A stretch of DNA of 46,579 bases. Origin: an uncultured Ignavibacteriales bacterium. GTDB lineage: Bacteria > Bacteroidota > Ignavibacteria > Ignavibacteriales > Ignavibacteriaceae. Of this stretch, positions 33,535 through 42,227 are shown in pieces. The notes under the pieces were generated by a model, which saw nothing but the letters and a program-made list of their open reading frames with translations, was not told where the DNA came from and made no database searches. Position 1 is the first letter of the stretch; every line of letters starts with the position of its first letter. The position numbers and the translations under genes are program-made. The stretch lies in NCBI GenBank assembly GCA_903843135.1, contig CAIMOS010000076.1:1-46579 (forward strand), given 5' to 3'.

Positions 33535-34809
33535 GTGAAAAAAGTTTTAGCAGTAATCCTATTACTGACAGTCTCAACTTTTTCTCAGATAATAAACGGA
33601 AGAGTCTCCTCTTCCGTTTATACTTTTGAAAGGTTTGATTCAAAGACATCATCCAGTATGTATGTCAGAGGCTATCAGGCTCTAAATTTATCGGTAGGAA
33701 AGGATAATTTTTTCCTTCGTACCAGTCTCAATTTCGAGAACAGCTACAGTAATACTCTCGATCAGGATCCCCGTTTGAGGTTCTACTCTCTCTATCTCGA
33801 TGCGCGCAATCTCTTCGGTATTGCAACTATTAAACTTGGAAGGCAACCTGTCACCGCAAAAATAGGCGGAGGAAATTTCGACGGCTTGTCAGCCAAAATT
33901 GATTATTTTGATTTTACACTTAACGCTTTCTACGGCGGAAATGTTCCTGCCTATCAAAAACTCGAACTCACAAAAGACTTCGGCACTGATTTTGTCTACG
34001 GCGCCGGTTTGACATCCCCCGAATTTTACAATTTCACTGTTAAAGTCGATTATTATAATAAAAATTCAGCCGCGAAAGAGTATTATGCAACAAGGCTCGA
34101 TGAACTGCTGAATCCGATCACAAAACTGATCCGTAAAAACTCGATGAATTTTCAATTCATCTCAGGCGGTCTTAACTATTCTCTTGAAAACTTGCTGGAT
34201 GTTACAGCGAATTATGAGTATGACCTTAATTATATGGAAACATCCCTCTTTGAAGCCGACCTGTCCTACTATGTAACAAAGGACCTTGATCTTCAGGGTT
34301 ATTTCAACGTACGGGAACCAAGGATCCGCTATAATTCAATTTTCTCAGTGTTCGATTTCGGCAACACGAGTGAAATCGAATTTGGCGCAGGCTACAAAAT
34401 TATACCGGAATATACAGTTTCAGGCCGCTTTGGTATGACTGAATACACCGATGAATCCGCGGGCAGAGTATCACTCGGCCTCGCAACACCATATGGCTCA
34501 CTAAATTACAGGAACGGTTTCGGGTATGCAGGCGAATTGAACTCAATCACTGCCGGCACTTCAAAATCCTTCTTCGACGGATTAATTACACCTTCAATCG
34601 CGGTCAGTTATGTTAACTATAAACTTTCCAAGGATGAAGAGAGCCAGTCAATGACCTCCCTTCTCGGGGGCGTAAACTACAGGCCATTTAATAAATTTTC
34701 AGCGGATCTGCAGGTTCAGTATTTGAATAATAAAATTTATTCAAATGACCTAAGGTTCCTGTTAAAACTCAATCACTGGTTTAATGCGGATTTGCAAAAT
34801 GTATTCTAA
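33535..34809 (+). CDS. Outer-membrane beta-barrel protein of a porin-cytochrome cluster
   Basis: A 424-residue protein with a signal peptide (cleavage near T-F-S|Q) and a long run of amphipathic strands with girdle aromatics. Near the start is YQALNLSVGKDNFFLRTSLNFE, minus its flanks, and then LYLDARNLFGIATIKLGRQ, a feature of porin-like barrels. No heme motif is present. The start is GTG at 33535, 7 bp after the tetraheme gene. Its position between multiheme cytochromes is the arrangement of porin-cytochrome conduits, where the barrel sheathes a heme wire through the outer membrane. It is not visibly homologous to MtrB by motif; the role comes from context. Confidence 0.82.
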   Translation: MKKVLAVILLLTVSTFSQIINGRVSSSVYTFERFDSKTSSSMYVRGYQALNLSVGKDNFFLRTSLNFENSYSNTLDQDPRLRFYSLYLDARNLFGIATIKLGRQPVTAKIGGGNFDGLSAKIDYFDFTLNAFYGGNVPAYQKLELTKDFGTDFVYGAGLTSPEFYNFTVKVDYYNKNSAAKEYYATRLDELLNPITKLIRKNSMNFQFISGGLNYSLENLLDVTANYEYDLNYMETSLFEADLSYYVTKDLDLQGYFNVREPRIRYNSIFSVFDFGNTSEIEFGAGYKIIPEYTVSGRFGMTEYTDESAGRVSLGLATPYGSLNYRNGFGYAGELNSITAGTSKSFFDGLITPSIAVSYVNYKLSKDEESQSMTSLLGGVNYRPFNKFSADLQVQYLNNKIYSNDLRFLLKLNHWFNADLQNVF

Positions 34810-36013
34810 AAATATATTCAGAATTTATTCAGGCCTATTTATAATTATTATTCTCGCGGGAGTGATTTCTCTGAACGCGGTTGAGGACCAGAAATCCAAC
34901 AAGGACCGCATCAAATTCTCCCACGAAGTCCATACTTCCGCAGTCGAGTGCTCTGACTGCCATACAGCAGTTGCTGAAGCAACATCACTTAATGAAAGTT
35001 TACTCCCCGGAAAACCGCAGTGCGAAAGCTGTCACTCGGATTGGCTTGAGGACGGTGATTTCTGCGAGAAATGTCATTATACAGATGTTATGGTTAAGCT
35101 TGTTCAGCCGGCTTCAGATCTTATTTTCAGCCACAAGGCACACATTGCTAAGGGCGCTAAATGCGAAACCTGCCACAGCACTATCGCTTCTTCAGGTTAC
35201 AAATATGAAGCAAGTTCAAATTCACCTTCGATGGAAACTTGCTATACTTGCCACAACAGCGATAAGGGGCTTGCTCAGAGCTGCGAATCGTGCCACAAGA
35301 CAACAGACAACCTGGTGCCGATGAATCACAGGAATGTGAATTTCGCGTCTAATCATAAATCCCTTGCATCAGCAAAAAATGCAAATTGTATGATGTGTCA
35401 CGATGACCAGACCTGCGAAAACTGCCACACAGGTACAAGCGCCATCACGGAAAAAAATACCAAGACTGACTTTTATCTCCCCTATGGTACCGCGAACAGC
35501 GCGAATAAAGCCAAACTTCAGAAGATAACCCAGGTGCACGAACCCAACTATAGATTTATGCACGGCATAGACGCAAAATCAAAAGCCAAAGAATGTGTCA
35601 CCTGCCATCAGACAGAAAACTTCTGCGTACAGTGCCACGCCGGAAGCAATCAGGATTATGCGCTCTCAGGTGTTGTTCCTGCATCACATCTTAAAGCTGA
35701 TTTCAAAACAATTGGAGTCGGAACAGGCGGAGGATTACACGCGACCCTGGCGAAACGTGACATCGAGAGCTGTCAGTCCTGCCACGACATTGAAGGCGGA
35801 GATCCTACCTGTATCTTATGCCACTCAGATCCTGACGGAGTAAAAGGCAGCAATCCAAAAACACACGCCAAAAATTTCTTAAAAGATTTTGACGGCGGTG
35901 ACTGGCATTCGGACAATGGCTCCGTCTGCTATACCTGCCATACAGACGCAAACGCCAGGCCTGATGGTCTTGCCGGAACGAATTTCTGTGGTTACTGCCA
36001 CGGAGTGAAATAG
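34799..36013 (+). CDS. Exported 14-heme cytochrome c
   Basis: I take the ATG at 34799, which gives a normal signal/anchor (YRIYSGLFIIIILAGVISL-like, residues about 8-27); an upstream ATG at 34784 would add five residues and overlap the barrel gene further. The protein has 404 residues and 14 CxxCH motifs in order (CSDCH, CESCH, CEKCH, CETCH, CYTCH, CESCH, CMMCH, CENCH, CVTCH, CVQCH, CQSCH, CILCH, CYTCH, CGYCH). Free histidines such as FSHEVH and FSHKAH are the expected distal ligands. It overlaps the barrel gene by 11 bp. It likely supplies the heme wire that docks in or below the barrel. Periplasmic or surface location cannot be told from sequence. Confidence 0.92.
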   Translation: MYSKNIFRIYSGLFIIIILAGVISLNAVEDQKSNKDRIKFSHEVHTSAVECSDCHTAVAEATSLNESLLPGKPQCESCHSDWLEDGDFCEKCHYTDVMVKLVQPASDLIFSHKAHIAKGAKCETCHSTIASSGYKYEASSNSPSMETCYTCHNSDKGLAQSCESCHKTTDNLVPMNHRNVNFASNHKSLASAKNANCMMCHDDQTCENCHTGTSAITEKNTKTDFYLPYGTANSANKAKLQKITQVHEPNYRFMHGIDAKSKAKECVTCHQTENFCVQCHAGSNQDYALSGVVPASHLKADFKTIGVGTGGGLHATLAKRDIESCQSCHDIEGGDPTCILCHSDPDGVKGSNPKTHAKNFLKDFDGGDWHSDNGSVCYTCHTDANARPDGLAGTNFCGYCHGVK

Positions 36014-36023
36014 AGAGGATAAT

Positions 36024-36920
36024 ATGAAAAAACAAGTAGTTATTACTTATTTTATCGCGTTTGTCCTTCTGCCCGTTTTCATTGTCGGATGCAGTGAAGT
36101 GCAGAGCACAGTAACAGATCCGCAGACAGTCGGAACACACCCGGACGGTTTTGCTGCGAAAACTTCTATGAATTTCCACAGCAAGTACCTCAAAACCGTC
36201 AAGTGGGATATGACTACCTGCACTACATGCCACGCTGCCAATTTTACCGGCGGCACGACAGGAACATCCTGTTTAAGCTGTCATACCCAGACTGCAGGTC
36301 CTAAAGCCTGCAATACCTGTCACGGTTCGTTTACAGATTCAACTCTTATCGCTCCTCCTCAGGCGCTTAATGATGATACAGTAACCACTTATAAAGGCGT
36401 AGGTGCGCACTCCGTACATCTTTTTGCGAATTTATCAGCTAAACAGGTTCAGTGTATAGCCTGCCATACGGTACCGGCTACTTTCGATGCTGCGGGCCAC
36501 CTTGACAACACTGCAGGTGCAGAACTTGTCTGGGGCGATATTGCAGATGACAGCACAAACAAACCAGGTGGGTTCAGCGCTTCGGGCACACCTGTTGTAC
36601 CCGTCCCAGCTTACGCCGCCGGAAGCTGTTCAAATGTTTATTGCCACGGTTACTTCAAAAACGGCAACAAAACTAATACAGTCAGTTGGACCGGCGGTTC
36701 ATCCCAGGCTGCCTGCGGCACTTGCCACGGTATCAGGGTCGGTAATCCCCGTCCGGGTGGTAATCACGTTACTATGCAAAGCTGCGGAGGCTGCCATTCT
36801 AACGTTGGCAAAATGGTTGTCACAGGAACAGATACTACATATGTAATAGATTCAACTCAGGCATCCAAACATATTAACGGTAAGTTATCAGTTTTCGGGA
36901 ACGAGTACTCTAATTGGTAA
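36024..36920 (+). CDS. Multiheme cytochrome c lipoprotein with a CX4CH motif
   Basis: A 298-residue lipoprotein with lipobox FIVGC (Cys23). Six CxxCH motifs occur at about residues 66, 83, 96, 144, 231 and 254, and one expanded CSNVYCH (CX4CH) motif at about 202. The CX4CH/CxxCH combination with N-V-Y-C-H-G is characteristic of outer-surface cytochromes first noted in Geobacter (OmcB-like families). The lipid anchor and the neighbours suggest it is the cell-surface terminal of the conduit. It begins 10 bp after the 14-heme gene, with GAGAGGA before the ATG. Confidence 0.92.
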   Translation: MKKQVVITYFIAFVLLPVFIVGCSEVQSTVTDPQTVGTHPDGFAAKTSMNFHSKYLKTVKWDMTTCTTCHAANFTGGTTGTSCLSCHTQTAGPKACNTCHGSFTDSTLIAPPQALNDDTVTTYKGVGAHSVHLFANLSAKQVQCIACHTVPATFDAAGHLDNTAGAELVWGDIADDSTNKPGGFSASGTPVVPVPAYAAGSCSNVYCHGYFKNGNKTNTVSWTGGSSQAACGTCHGIRVGNPRPGGNHVTMQSCGGCHSNVGKMVVTGTDTTYVIDSTQASKHINGKLSVFGNEYSNW

Positions 36921-36948
36921 TTTCAGGTTTGGGCAAACAGATCATAAT

Positions 36949-37407
36949 ATGAATAAAACAGAAATAGACCATACAGCGGCTCAGCTTGCCGACCTTACTT
37001 TTAAGCTGTTGGCAAGCTGCCACGAAAAAGAAGAACGCCTCGCGAGGCAGTACAGACTAACTCAGGCAGAGTTCAGATGCCTCAGGCACCTTCACGCTGA
37101 TGAGAACACCAACAACAAGGAGATTGCCGAAAGGATGAACCTGAGCGCCAGCAGGCTGACCCGGATCATCGATGGCTTAGTCGCAAAAGGCTATGTTGTA
37201 AGGGAAATTGAACCGAATGACAGAAGGAATATGCGTGTATCTTTATCAGAAAAGGGAACTGAATTTGTGTGTATGCTTGACGAAGCATATCTGAATATTC
37301 ATGCTGAAATTCTAAATGATATTGCGAATGTTCAGCACCAGCCCCTGATAAATGCTATGACGCATTTCCTTTCAGCGTTGGAAAGATGGATAGCTAAAAG
37401 CGCTTAG
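36949..37407 (+). CDS. MarR-family transcriptional regulator
   Basis: A 152-residue winged-helix protein. The helix-turn-helix is clear in NKEIAERMNLSASRLTRIID (about residues 55-75), followed by GLVAKGYVVRE and the wing EPNDRRNMRVSLSEKG. Helices at both ends form the dimer interface. It lies 28 bp downstream of the surface cytochrome on the same strand and is probably co-transcribed, so it is a candidate regulator of the conduit genes. No effector-binding cysteine arrangement stands out, apart from one Cys near residue 24 and another near 45. Confidence 0.92.
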   Translation: MNKTEIDHTAAQLADLTFKLLASCHEKEERLARQYRLTQAEFRCLRHLHADENTNNKEIAERMNLSASRLTRIIDGLVAKGYVVREIEPNDRRNMRVSLSEKGTEFVCMLDEAYLNIHAEILNDIANVQHQPLINAMTHFLSALERWIAKSA

Positions 37408-37430
37408 TCCCCTTAAATAACCGGTCTCTT

Positions 37431-37934
37431 TTAAGAAAGAACTGATTCGTAAGCGCGGATCAGTTCTTTTTTTGTTTGCAGCAAATCCTGCGAAAGCACT
37501 TTTACTTCCCCCAGTACAGGCATAAAATTTGTGTCCCCGTTCCATCTCGGGACAATATGAAAATGCAGGTGGTCGTCTATCCCCGCTCCGCTCGACTTCC
37601 CGATGTTCGCACCGACATTAAATCCGTCCGGTTTGCTTATCATTTTCAGGCATTTCAATGCCAACTGTAATTCGCTCATCACTTCAGCATTCTCCTCCGG
37701 GTTCAGTTCTAAAAAATCAGACAGATGCCTCTTGGGCACAACCATCAGGTGGCCGTTGTTATACGGGTACAGATTCAGCACAGTTATGGTAAGCTTTGAC
37801 TTCCTGACAACAAGGCTCGATTCAGAGTTTAAATCCTCTTCCACGGCATTGCAAAAAATGCAATTATCGTCCTTTTTACCTTCCTTGAATGACTGAATAT
37901 AAAGCGAGCGCCAGGGCGACCAAAGTTTTTCCAT
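37431..37934 (-). CDS. HIT-family nucleotide hydrolase/transferase
   Basis: A 167-residue HIT protein. It has the start MEKLWSPWRSLYI with CIFC (C-x-x-C near residue 25), the GHLMVVPKRH strand (about 61-70) and the histidine triad HLHFHIVPRW (about 122-131). Length and the N-terminal W-(S/A)-PWR pattern match the Ap4A phosphorylase-like/FHIT branch common in bacteria. It probably hydrolyses dinucleoside polyphosphates or nucleoside phosphoramidates. Its last codons are overlapped by the terminator of the convergent MarR operon. Confidence 0.92.
   Translation of the reverse strand: MEKLWSPWRSLYIQSFKEGKKDDNCIFCNAVEEDLNSESSLVVRKSKLTITVLNLYPYNNGHLMVVPKRHLSDFLELNPEENAEVMSELQLALKCLKMISKPDGFNVGANIGKSSGAGIDDHLHFHIVPRWNGDTNFMPVLGEVKVLSQDLLQTKKELIRAYESVLS
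37436..37475 (+). terminator. Terminator of the cytochrome/MarR operon, inside the HIT gene 3-prime end
   Basis: A 14-bp stem with a single G-T pair (37436-37449 and 37456-37469, AAAGAACTGATTCG against CGGATCAGTTCTTT, 6-nt loop) runs directly into a T tract on the plus strand. It starts 29 bp after the MarR stop and lies within the final codons of the convergent HIT gene. Confidence 0.85.
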
Positions 37935-37955
37935 TACGATTTACGATTTTATGAA

Positions 37956-38005
37956 TAAAAAAAACTGCAACAGGAACGGTTTAGTAAACCGGCCACTGCT
38001 GCAGT
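37956..38005 (-). terminator. Intrinsic terminator of the EF-G-like operon
   Basis: A long two-part hairpin: outer arms ACTGCAACAG (37964-37973) and CTGCTGCAGT (37996-38005) with one mismatch, and an inner perfect stem CGGTTT/AAACCG. On the minus strand it is followed by eight T (37957-37964). It begins 20 bp after the stop of the EF-G-like gene and isolates it from the HIT gene. Confidence 0.88.
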
Positions 38006-38024
38006 CGAAATTTAGTTTAGGATA

Positions 38025-40118
38025 TTAGTGGCCTTCTTCCCGGGACTTCTTATATTCCTCCACAATCTTAGTTTCAACATCCTTAGGAACTTCCTCGTAT
38101 GTTGAGAACTTCCTCTTGTATCCTCCCCTGCCGCCTGTAAGACTGCGGAGAGTTGAAGAATATTTATGAAGTTCAGAGAGCGGCACTAAAGCCTTGATTA
38201 TCTGGAAGTGGCCGTTTGAATCCATACCAAGGATTTTACCGCGGCGTGAAGAGATATCACCCATAACGTCACCCATACATTCTTCAGGTATGGTAACTTC
38301 AATCTCATAAATCGGCTCGAGTAATATCGGCTTTGCTTCCATAAAGGCTTTTTTGAAGCCCATAGAGCCCGCTAACTTGAAGGACATTTCATCAGAGTCA
38401 ACAGAGTGATGTGAACCGTCAAAGAGTGTAACTTTAACATCCACTACTTTGTAACCGGCCAAAACGCCTTTTTCCATAGCCTCTACAACGCCTTTTTCGA
38501 TTGCAGGCACAAATCTGCCCGGAACAACACCGCCAACGATCTCGTCACTGAATTCAAACCCGGATCCGCGCTGTCTTGGTTCAAGTTTCAGGAATACGTG
38601 GCCATACTGTCCGCGCCCGCCTGATTGTTTCTTATGTTTATATTCAGCGTTCAGACACTTCCCTTTTATCGTTTCGCGCATTGGTATACGCGGTTCGACC
38701 AGGTCAACTTCTACGCCGTATCTTTCCTTGAGCCTTTTTACTGCCAACGCTAAATGCAGCTCACCTTGTCCGGAAATAATTGTTTGTCCAAGTTCAGGAT
38801 TAAATGCACCGTAAAACGATGGATCTTCTTCGTGAATCGTGTGGAGGCCGTCAGAAATTTTATCCTCATCGCCCTTAGCTTTAGGAATGATAGCTCCTTC
38901 AATTATCGGTTCAGGGAATACTATTTCGTTAAGTGTTACCGCAAAATTCTTGGACGCAAGAGTGTTGTTAGTATGCGTATCTTTTAATTTTACCACAGCG
39001 CCAAGGTCACCGGCATCTAATGTGGTAACATCCTGGCGGTTCTTGCCGTTCATTATTGATAGCTGGCTTAACCTCTCAGTCTTGGAATTAGCTTCGTTGA
39101 TCATATCCATTCCGGGGTGGATAGTACCGGAAATGACACGGAAAAGTGAAAGCTCTCCGACGTGCTGTTCAGAAATAGTCTTGAAGATGAACATAACCGG
39201 CTCAGCCTTAGGATCGCATTTAATATCAATCTTTTGGTCCGAACCTTTAAATCGGGCGTGTTCAATTTCTTTTTCAAGCGGTGAAGGGAAATACTTGTCA
39301 ACGAAATCAAGGAAATTGTTCATACCGACTGCCTTCGTGGAGCTGACGGCAAAAACAGGAGTAAAGCTGCGGTTGAGCACTGCATCTTTTATTCCTTTTT
39401 CAATTTCTTCCAGGGTAAGTGTGCCTTCCTCAAAATACTTGTTCATAAGGGCTTCATCTGATTCCGCAACTTTTTCAATCAGTTGCGTCCTGATTTCCTC
39501 AGCTTTGGCAACGAGGTTCGCCGGGATTTCGCTCTCCGAAACCTGCTTTGAACCCGGAGCTCCGTAAGTGTATGCTTTCATTTTCAGGACGTCAATTACG
39601 GTATTAAACGATAAACCTTCATTCGCCGGAAATACCACCGGGATTGCCCCGCTATGGAGCCTGTCGTTAGCTATCTTAACAACTTCATCAAAACGCGATC
39701 TTTCATTATCGCATTTATTAATTACAATTGCTGAAGGTAATTTGAATTCATTGACAAAATGCCCGGTGATTTCGGAACCGACCTCCACACCTTCAAAAGC
39801 CTTCAGGAGCATTACAGCTGTATCGCAAACCCTGATTCCGCATTTTACTTCACCAATGAAGTCCGAGTATCCGGGAGTATCAACGATATTAACTTTTACT
39901 GCCTTCCAGTAAAGATGAAGCAATGCGAGCGAAATAGAGAACTGTCTTTCAATTTCATTGGCATTGTAATCAGACGCAGTGTTTCCTTCCGCGATAGTAC
40001 CTATTCTGTTGATTTCGCCGGCGGTGAATAACGCCAGCTCCGAAAATGTTGTCTTCCCACTACCCCCATGTCCTATTAATGTAATATTTCTGATATTTTC
40101 GGGAGTTATTTCTTTCAC
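38025..40118 (-). CDS. EF-G-like translational GTPase (EF-G2 type)
   Basis: A 697-residue five-domain GTPase of the EF-G family: G domain (about 1-280), domain II (about 300-390), III, IV (about 470-600, with GRGQYGHVFLKLEPR) and V (about 605-690, with GDISSRRGKILGMDSNG). The G motifs are non-canonical: P-loop GHGGSGKT instead of H-x-D-(H/A)-GKT, and DTPGYSDF instead of DTPGHVDF, so the catalytic switch-II His is Tyr. G4 is NKCD. This is the EF-G-like (FusA2) branch known from Mycobacterium and others, not the housekeeping factor. The start is GTG with AGGAG 8 nt upstream. It is the last gene of a six-gene operon. Confidence 0.92.
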   Translation of the reverse strand: MKEITPENIRNITLIGHGGSGKTTFSELALFTAGEINRIGTIAEGNTASDYNANEIERQFSISLALLHLYWKAVKVNIVDTPGYSDFIGEVKCGIRVCDTAVMLLKAFEGVEVGSEITGHFVNEFKLPSAIVINKCDNERSRFDEVVKIANDRLHSGAIPVVFPANEGLSFNTVIDVLKMKAYTYGAPGSKQVSESEIPANLVAKAEEIRTQLIEKVAESDEALMNKYFEEGTLTLEEIEKGIKDAVLNRSFTPVFAVSSTKAVGMNNFLDFVDKYFPSPLEKEIEHARFKGSDQKIDIKCDPKAEPVMFIFKTISEQHVGELSLFRVISGTIHPGMDMINEANSKTERLSQLSIMNGKNRQDVTTLDAGDLGAVVKLKDTHTNNTLASKNFAVTLNEIVFPEPIIEGAIIPKAKGDEDKISDGLHTIHEEDPSFYGAFNPELGQTIISGQGELHLALAVKRLKERYGVEVDLVEPRIPMRETIKGKCLNAEYKHKKQSGGRGQYGHVFLKLEPRQRGSGFEFSDEIVGGVVPGRFVPAIEKGVVEAMEKGVLAGYKVVDVKVTLFDGSHHSVDSDEMSFKLAGSMGFKKAFMEAKPILLEPIYEIEVTIPEECMGDVMGDISSRRGKILGMDSNGHFQIIKALVPLSELHKYSSTLRSLTGGRGGYKRKFSTYEEVPKDVETKIVEEYKKSREEGH

Positions 40119-40136
40119 TAAAGATCTCCTATTATT

Positions 40137-40517
40137 TTAATGTTTCATTCGGTTAAAAAATGTTGCAATACCTATCTTGATTGCATTCAAGTTCGACATA
40201 AGCGTATTTACAGGCATCTCGACTCCCCGTTTCACCCTGGATTCAATATCCTGCAAAAATTCAACCTTAGATTTGACCTCGTCAACAATCCAGTTTATTT
40301 TGGAAATCTGTTGCCTAATATCCATTGTCAGATCGTGAATTGAACTCGACAGAGACTTTATTGATTCTACCAGGGGCCCTACCTGTGCAGTAATTTCCTG
40401 CACTTCCTTCTGAATACTCTTGACGGACTGTACCATCTGATACAGAAAATAGATCGCGAATAAACAAAGTGCGGAGGCGGAGATAAGTAAAATTATCTCC
40501 ATTACGTCGGTAATCAT
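40137..40517 (-). CDS. DUF948-like membrane-anchored coiled-coil protein
   Basis: A 126-residue protein with one N-terminal membrane helix (about 5-27) and a long amphipathic helix (about 30-100) with V-Q-S-V-K-S-I-Q-K-E-V-Q-E-I heptads, the pattern of DUF948 proteins. It sits 15 bp after the YtxH-like gene; DUF948 and YtxH proteins commonly occur side by side and are linked to general stress in Firmicutes. It lies 18 bp before the EF-G-like gene. Confidence 0.78.
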   Translation of the reverse strand: MITDVMEIILLISASALCLFAIYFLYQMVQSVKSIQKEVQEITAQVGPLVESIKSLSSSIHDLTMDIRQQISKINWIVDEVKSKVEFLQDIESRVKRGVEMPVNTLMSNLNAIKIGIATFFNRMKH

Positions 40518-40532
40518 TTCAATGCCGTTTTA

Positions 40533-40949
40533 TTATGAATTTTTAGATTCTTTATAAGCATCCACACCGGCTTTAACAGCGCCTTTCAGGCGGCCGGTTT
40601 CTGCGTTCAGTGTCTCTTTCCCGTGTAATACTGCTTCGCTGGCTTTATCCTTTGCCTCTGAGAACATTTTCTCTGCGTCTTTAAGGATTACGTCGGCCTT
40701 TACTTTAGCGTCAGCTATTAACTGCTCGCCTTTTTTTTTGCCTTCGTTCATAGCCTTTTCAGCTTTCTCTCTGGCGTTCTCAATGAATTTCTCTGTATCA
40801 TCCATCCATTCGTCCGCCTTTTCCTTAATGTCTTTCCTTAATTCTTTTCCGGCTTTCGGAGCATAAAGCAATGCGATAGCTGCGCCCACAATTCCACCGG
40901 TAAGGAAGCCGATCAACAAACCTTTACTTAAATTCGATTCCTTTGACAT
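40533..40949 (-). CDS. YtxH-domain protein
   Basis: A 138-residue protein with the YtxH signature: a single N-terminal helix with GLLIGFLTGGIVGAAIALLY followed by APK-AGKELR (about residues 10-38), then a lysine/glutamate/alanine-rich helix to the end (AKVKADVILKDAEKMFSEAK and similar). The latter resembles LEA-like or apolipoprotein-like amphipathic repeats. AAGGAG lies upstream of the ATG. It forms a pair with the DUF948-like gene downstream and starts 26 bp after icd. Confidence 0.88.
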   Translation of the reverse strand: MSKESNLSKGLLIGFLTGGIVGAAIALLYAPKAGKELRKDIKEKADEWMDDTEKFIENAREKAEKAMNEGKKKGEQLIADAKVKADVILKDAEKMFSEAKDKASEAVLHGKETLNAETGRLKGAVKAGVDAYKESKNS

Positions 40950-40975
40950 AAGAACTCCTTTTTTAATTGAGAAAT

Positions 40976-42226
40976 TTACATATTACTTATTATTGCTTTT
41001 GCAAACTCACTGGCCTTAACTTCTGTTGCGCCTTTCATCAGGCGTGCGAAGTCATAGGTTACAGTTTTCTTTTTAATTGTTTTCTGCATAGCTTTTTCAA
41101 TGAGATTTGCTACATTGGTCCAGCCGAGATGTTCAAACATCATCACGCCGGACAAAATGACTGATCCTGGATTGACCTTATCAAGTCCTGCATACTTAGG
41201 AGCAGTACCGTGCGTAGCTTCAAATATTGCCGTGTCGTAGCTCATATTCGCTCCCGGAGCAATACCGAGACCGCCGACCTGTGCTGCCGCAGCATCACTG
41301 AGGTAGTCGCCGTTTAAGTTTGGTGTAGCTAAAACATCATATTCCGAAGGCCTTAGCAGCAGTTGCTGGAACATGCTGTCAGCTATACGGTCTTTAACCA
41401 ATATCTTGCCATCAGGCATTTTACCGTCATATTTTTTCCAGAGATCATCTTCGGTGACAATAAAGTTGCTGAATTCTTTCTTTGCGACTTCATAACCCCA
41501 TTCCTTAAATGCGCCTTCTGTGAATTTCATTATGTTCCCTTTGTGGACAAGGGTAACGCTTTCGCGTTTATTATTAATTGCAAATTCAATTGCTTTTTTA
41601 ACAAGTCTCTTCGCGCCGAATTCGCTTATTGGTTTGATACCGATTCCTGAGGGTATACGGATATTTTTATCAAATTTCTTGTTGATATACTTTATAAGAT
41701 CATCAGAATCTTTTGTACCGGATTTGAATTCGATTCCGGCATAAACGTCCTCGGTGTTTTCTCTGAAGATCACGATATCAAGTTCTTCGGGGCGTTTCAT
41801 CGGGCTGGGAACACCGGTATAATATTTAACCGGACGCACGCAGGCAAATAAATCAAGCAACTGCCTCAATGCAACGTTGAGGCTCCTGATACCGCCACCG
41901 ACAGGGGTAGTCAACGGCCCCTTGATTGCAACTTTGTATTCCCGTATTGCTTCCACGGTTTCTTCGGGTAACCATTTATTTTTACCGTATACGGTTAATG
42001 ACTTTTCACCTGCATAAATCTCTGCCCAGGCGATTCTCTTTTTGCCCTTATATGCTTTTTCGACAGCTGCGTCAAACACCATTTTGGAAGCATTCCAGAT
42101 ATCCGGTCCGGTACCGTCCCCTTCAATAAAAAGAATGATTGGATCATCAGGTACGACTAATTTTCCGGATTCGATTTTAATTGGGGTGCCGGAGGTTGGG
42201 ATGTTGATTTTTTTGAATTTTTTCAT
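40976..42226 (-). CDS. icd: NADP-dependent isocitrate dehydrogenase
   Basis: A 416-residue TCA-cycle enzyme that decarboxylates isocitrate to 2-oxoglutarate; it has the same length as E. coli Icd. The substrate loop [13 protein letters not shown] is present, including the Ser that is phosphorylated in E. coli, with [25 protein letters not shown] and [17 protein letters not shown]-specific residues are kept: HGTAPKYAG supplies the Lys-Tyr pair, and C-terminal [10 protein letters not shown] supplies Tyr and Arg. It lies in an operon 1 bp after the flippase-like gene and upstream of the YtxH gene. Confidence 0.96.
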   Translation of the reverse strand: MKKFKKINIPTSGTPIKIESGKLVVPDDPIILFIEGDGTGPDIWNASKMVFDAAVEKAYKGKKRIAWAEIYAGEKSLTVYGKNKWLPEETVEAIREYKVAIKGPLTTPVGGGIRSLNVALRQLLDLFACVRPVKYYTGVPSPMKRPEELDIVIFRENTEDVYAGIEFKSGTKDSDDLIKYINKKFDKNIRIPSGIGIKPISEFGAKRLVKKAIEFAINNKRESVTLVHKGNIMKFTEGAFKEWGYEVAKKEFSNFIVTEDDLWKKYDGKMPDGKILVKDRIADSMFQQLLLRPSEYDVLATPNLNGDYLSDAAAAQVGGLGIAPGANMSYDTAIFEATHGTAPKYAGLDKVNPGSVILSGVMMFEHLGWTNVANLIEKAMQKTIKKKTVTYDFARLMKGATEVKASEFAKAIISNM

Positions 42227-42227
42227 A

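Noticed and set aside
34881-35324. 147-residue frame inside the 14-heme cytochrome gene
   Set aside because: Alternative frame of a gene with 14 in-frame CxxCH motifs; not credible as a protein.
32976-36920. Repeated TGC-xx-xx-TGC-CAC pattern, which looks like a DNA repeat or CRISPR-like array
   Set aside because: The repeats are heme-attachment codons (CxxCH) at irregular spacing in coding sequence.
38839-39567. 242-residue open frame on the plus strand opposite the EF-G-like gene
   Set aside because: Antisense to a clear five-domain GTPase; Ser/Thr-rich translation typical of a shadow frame.
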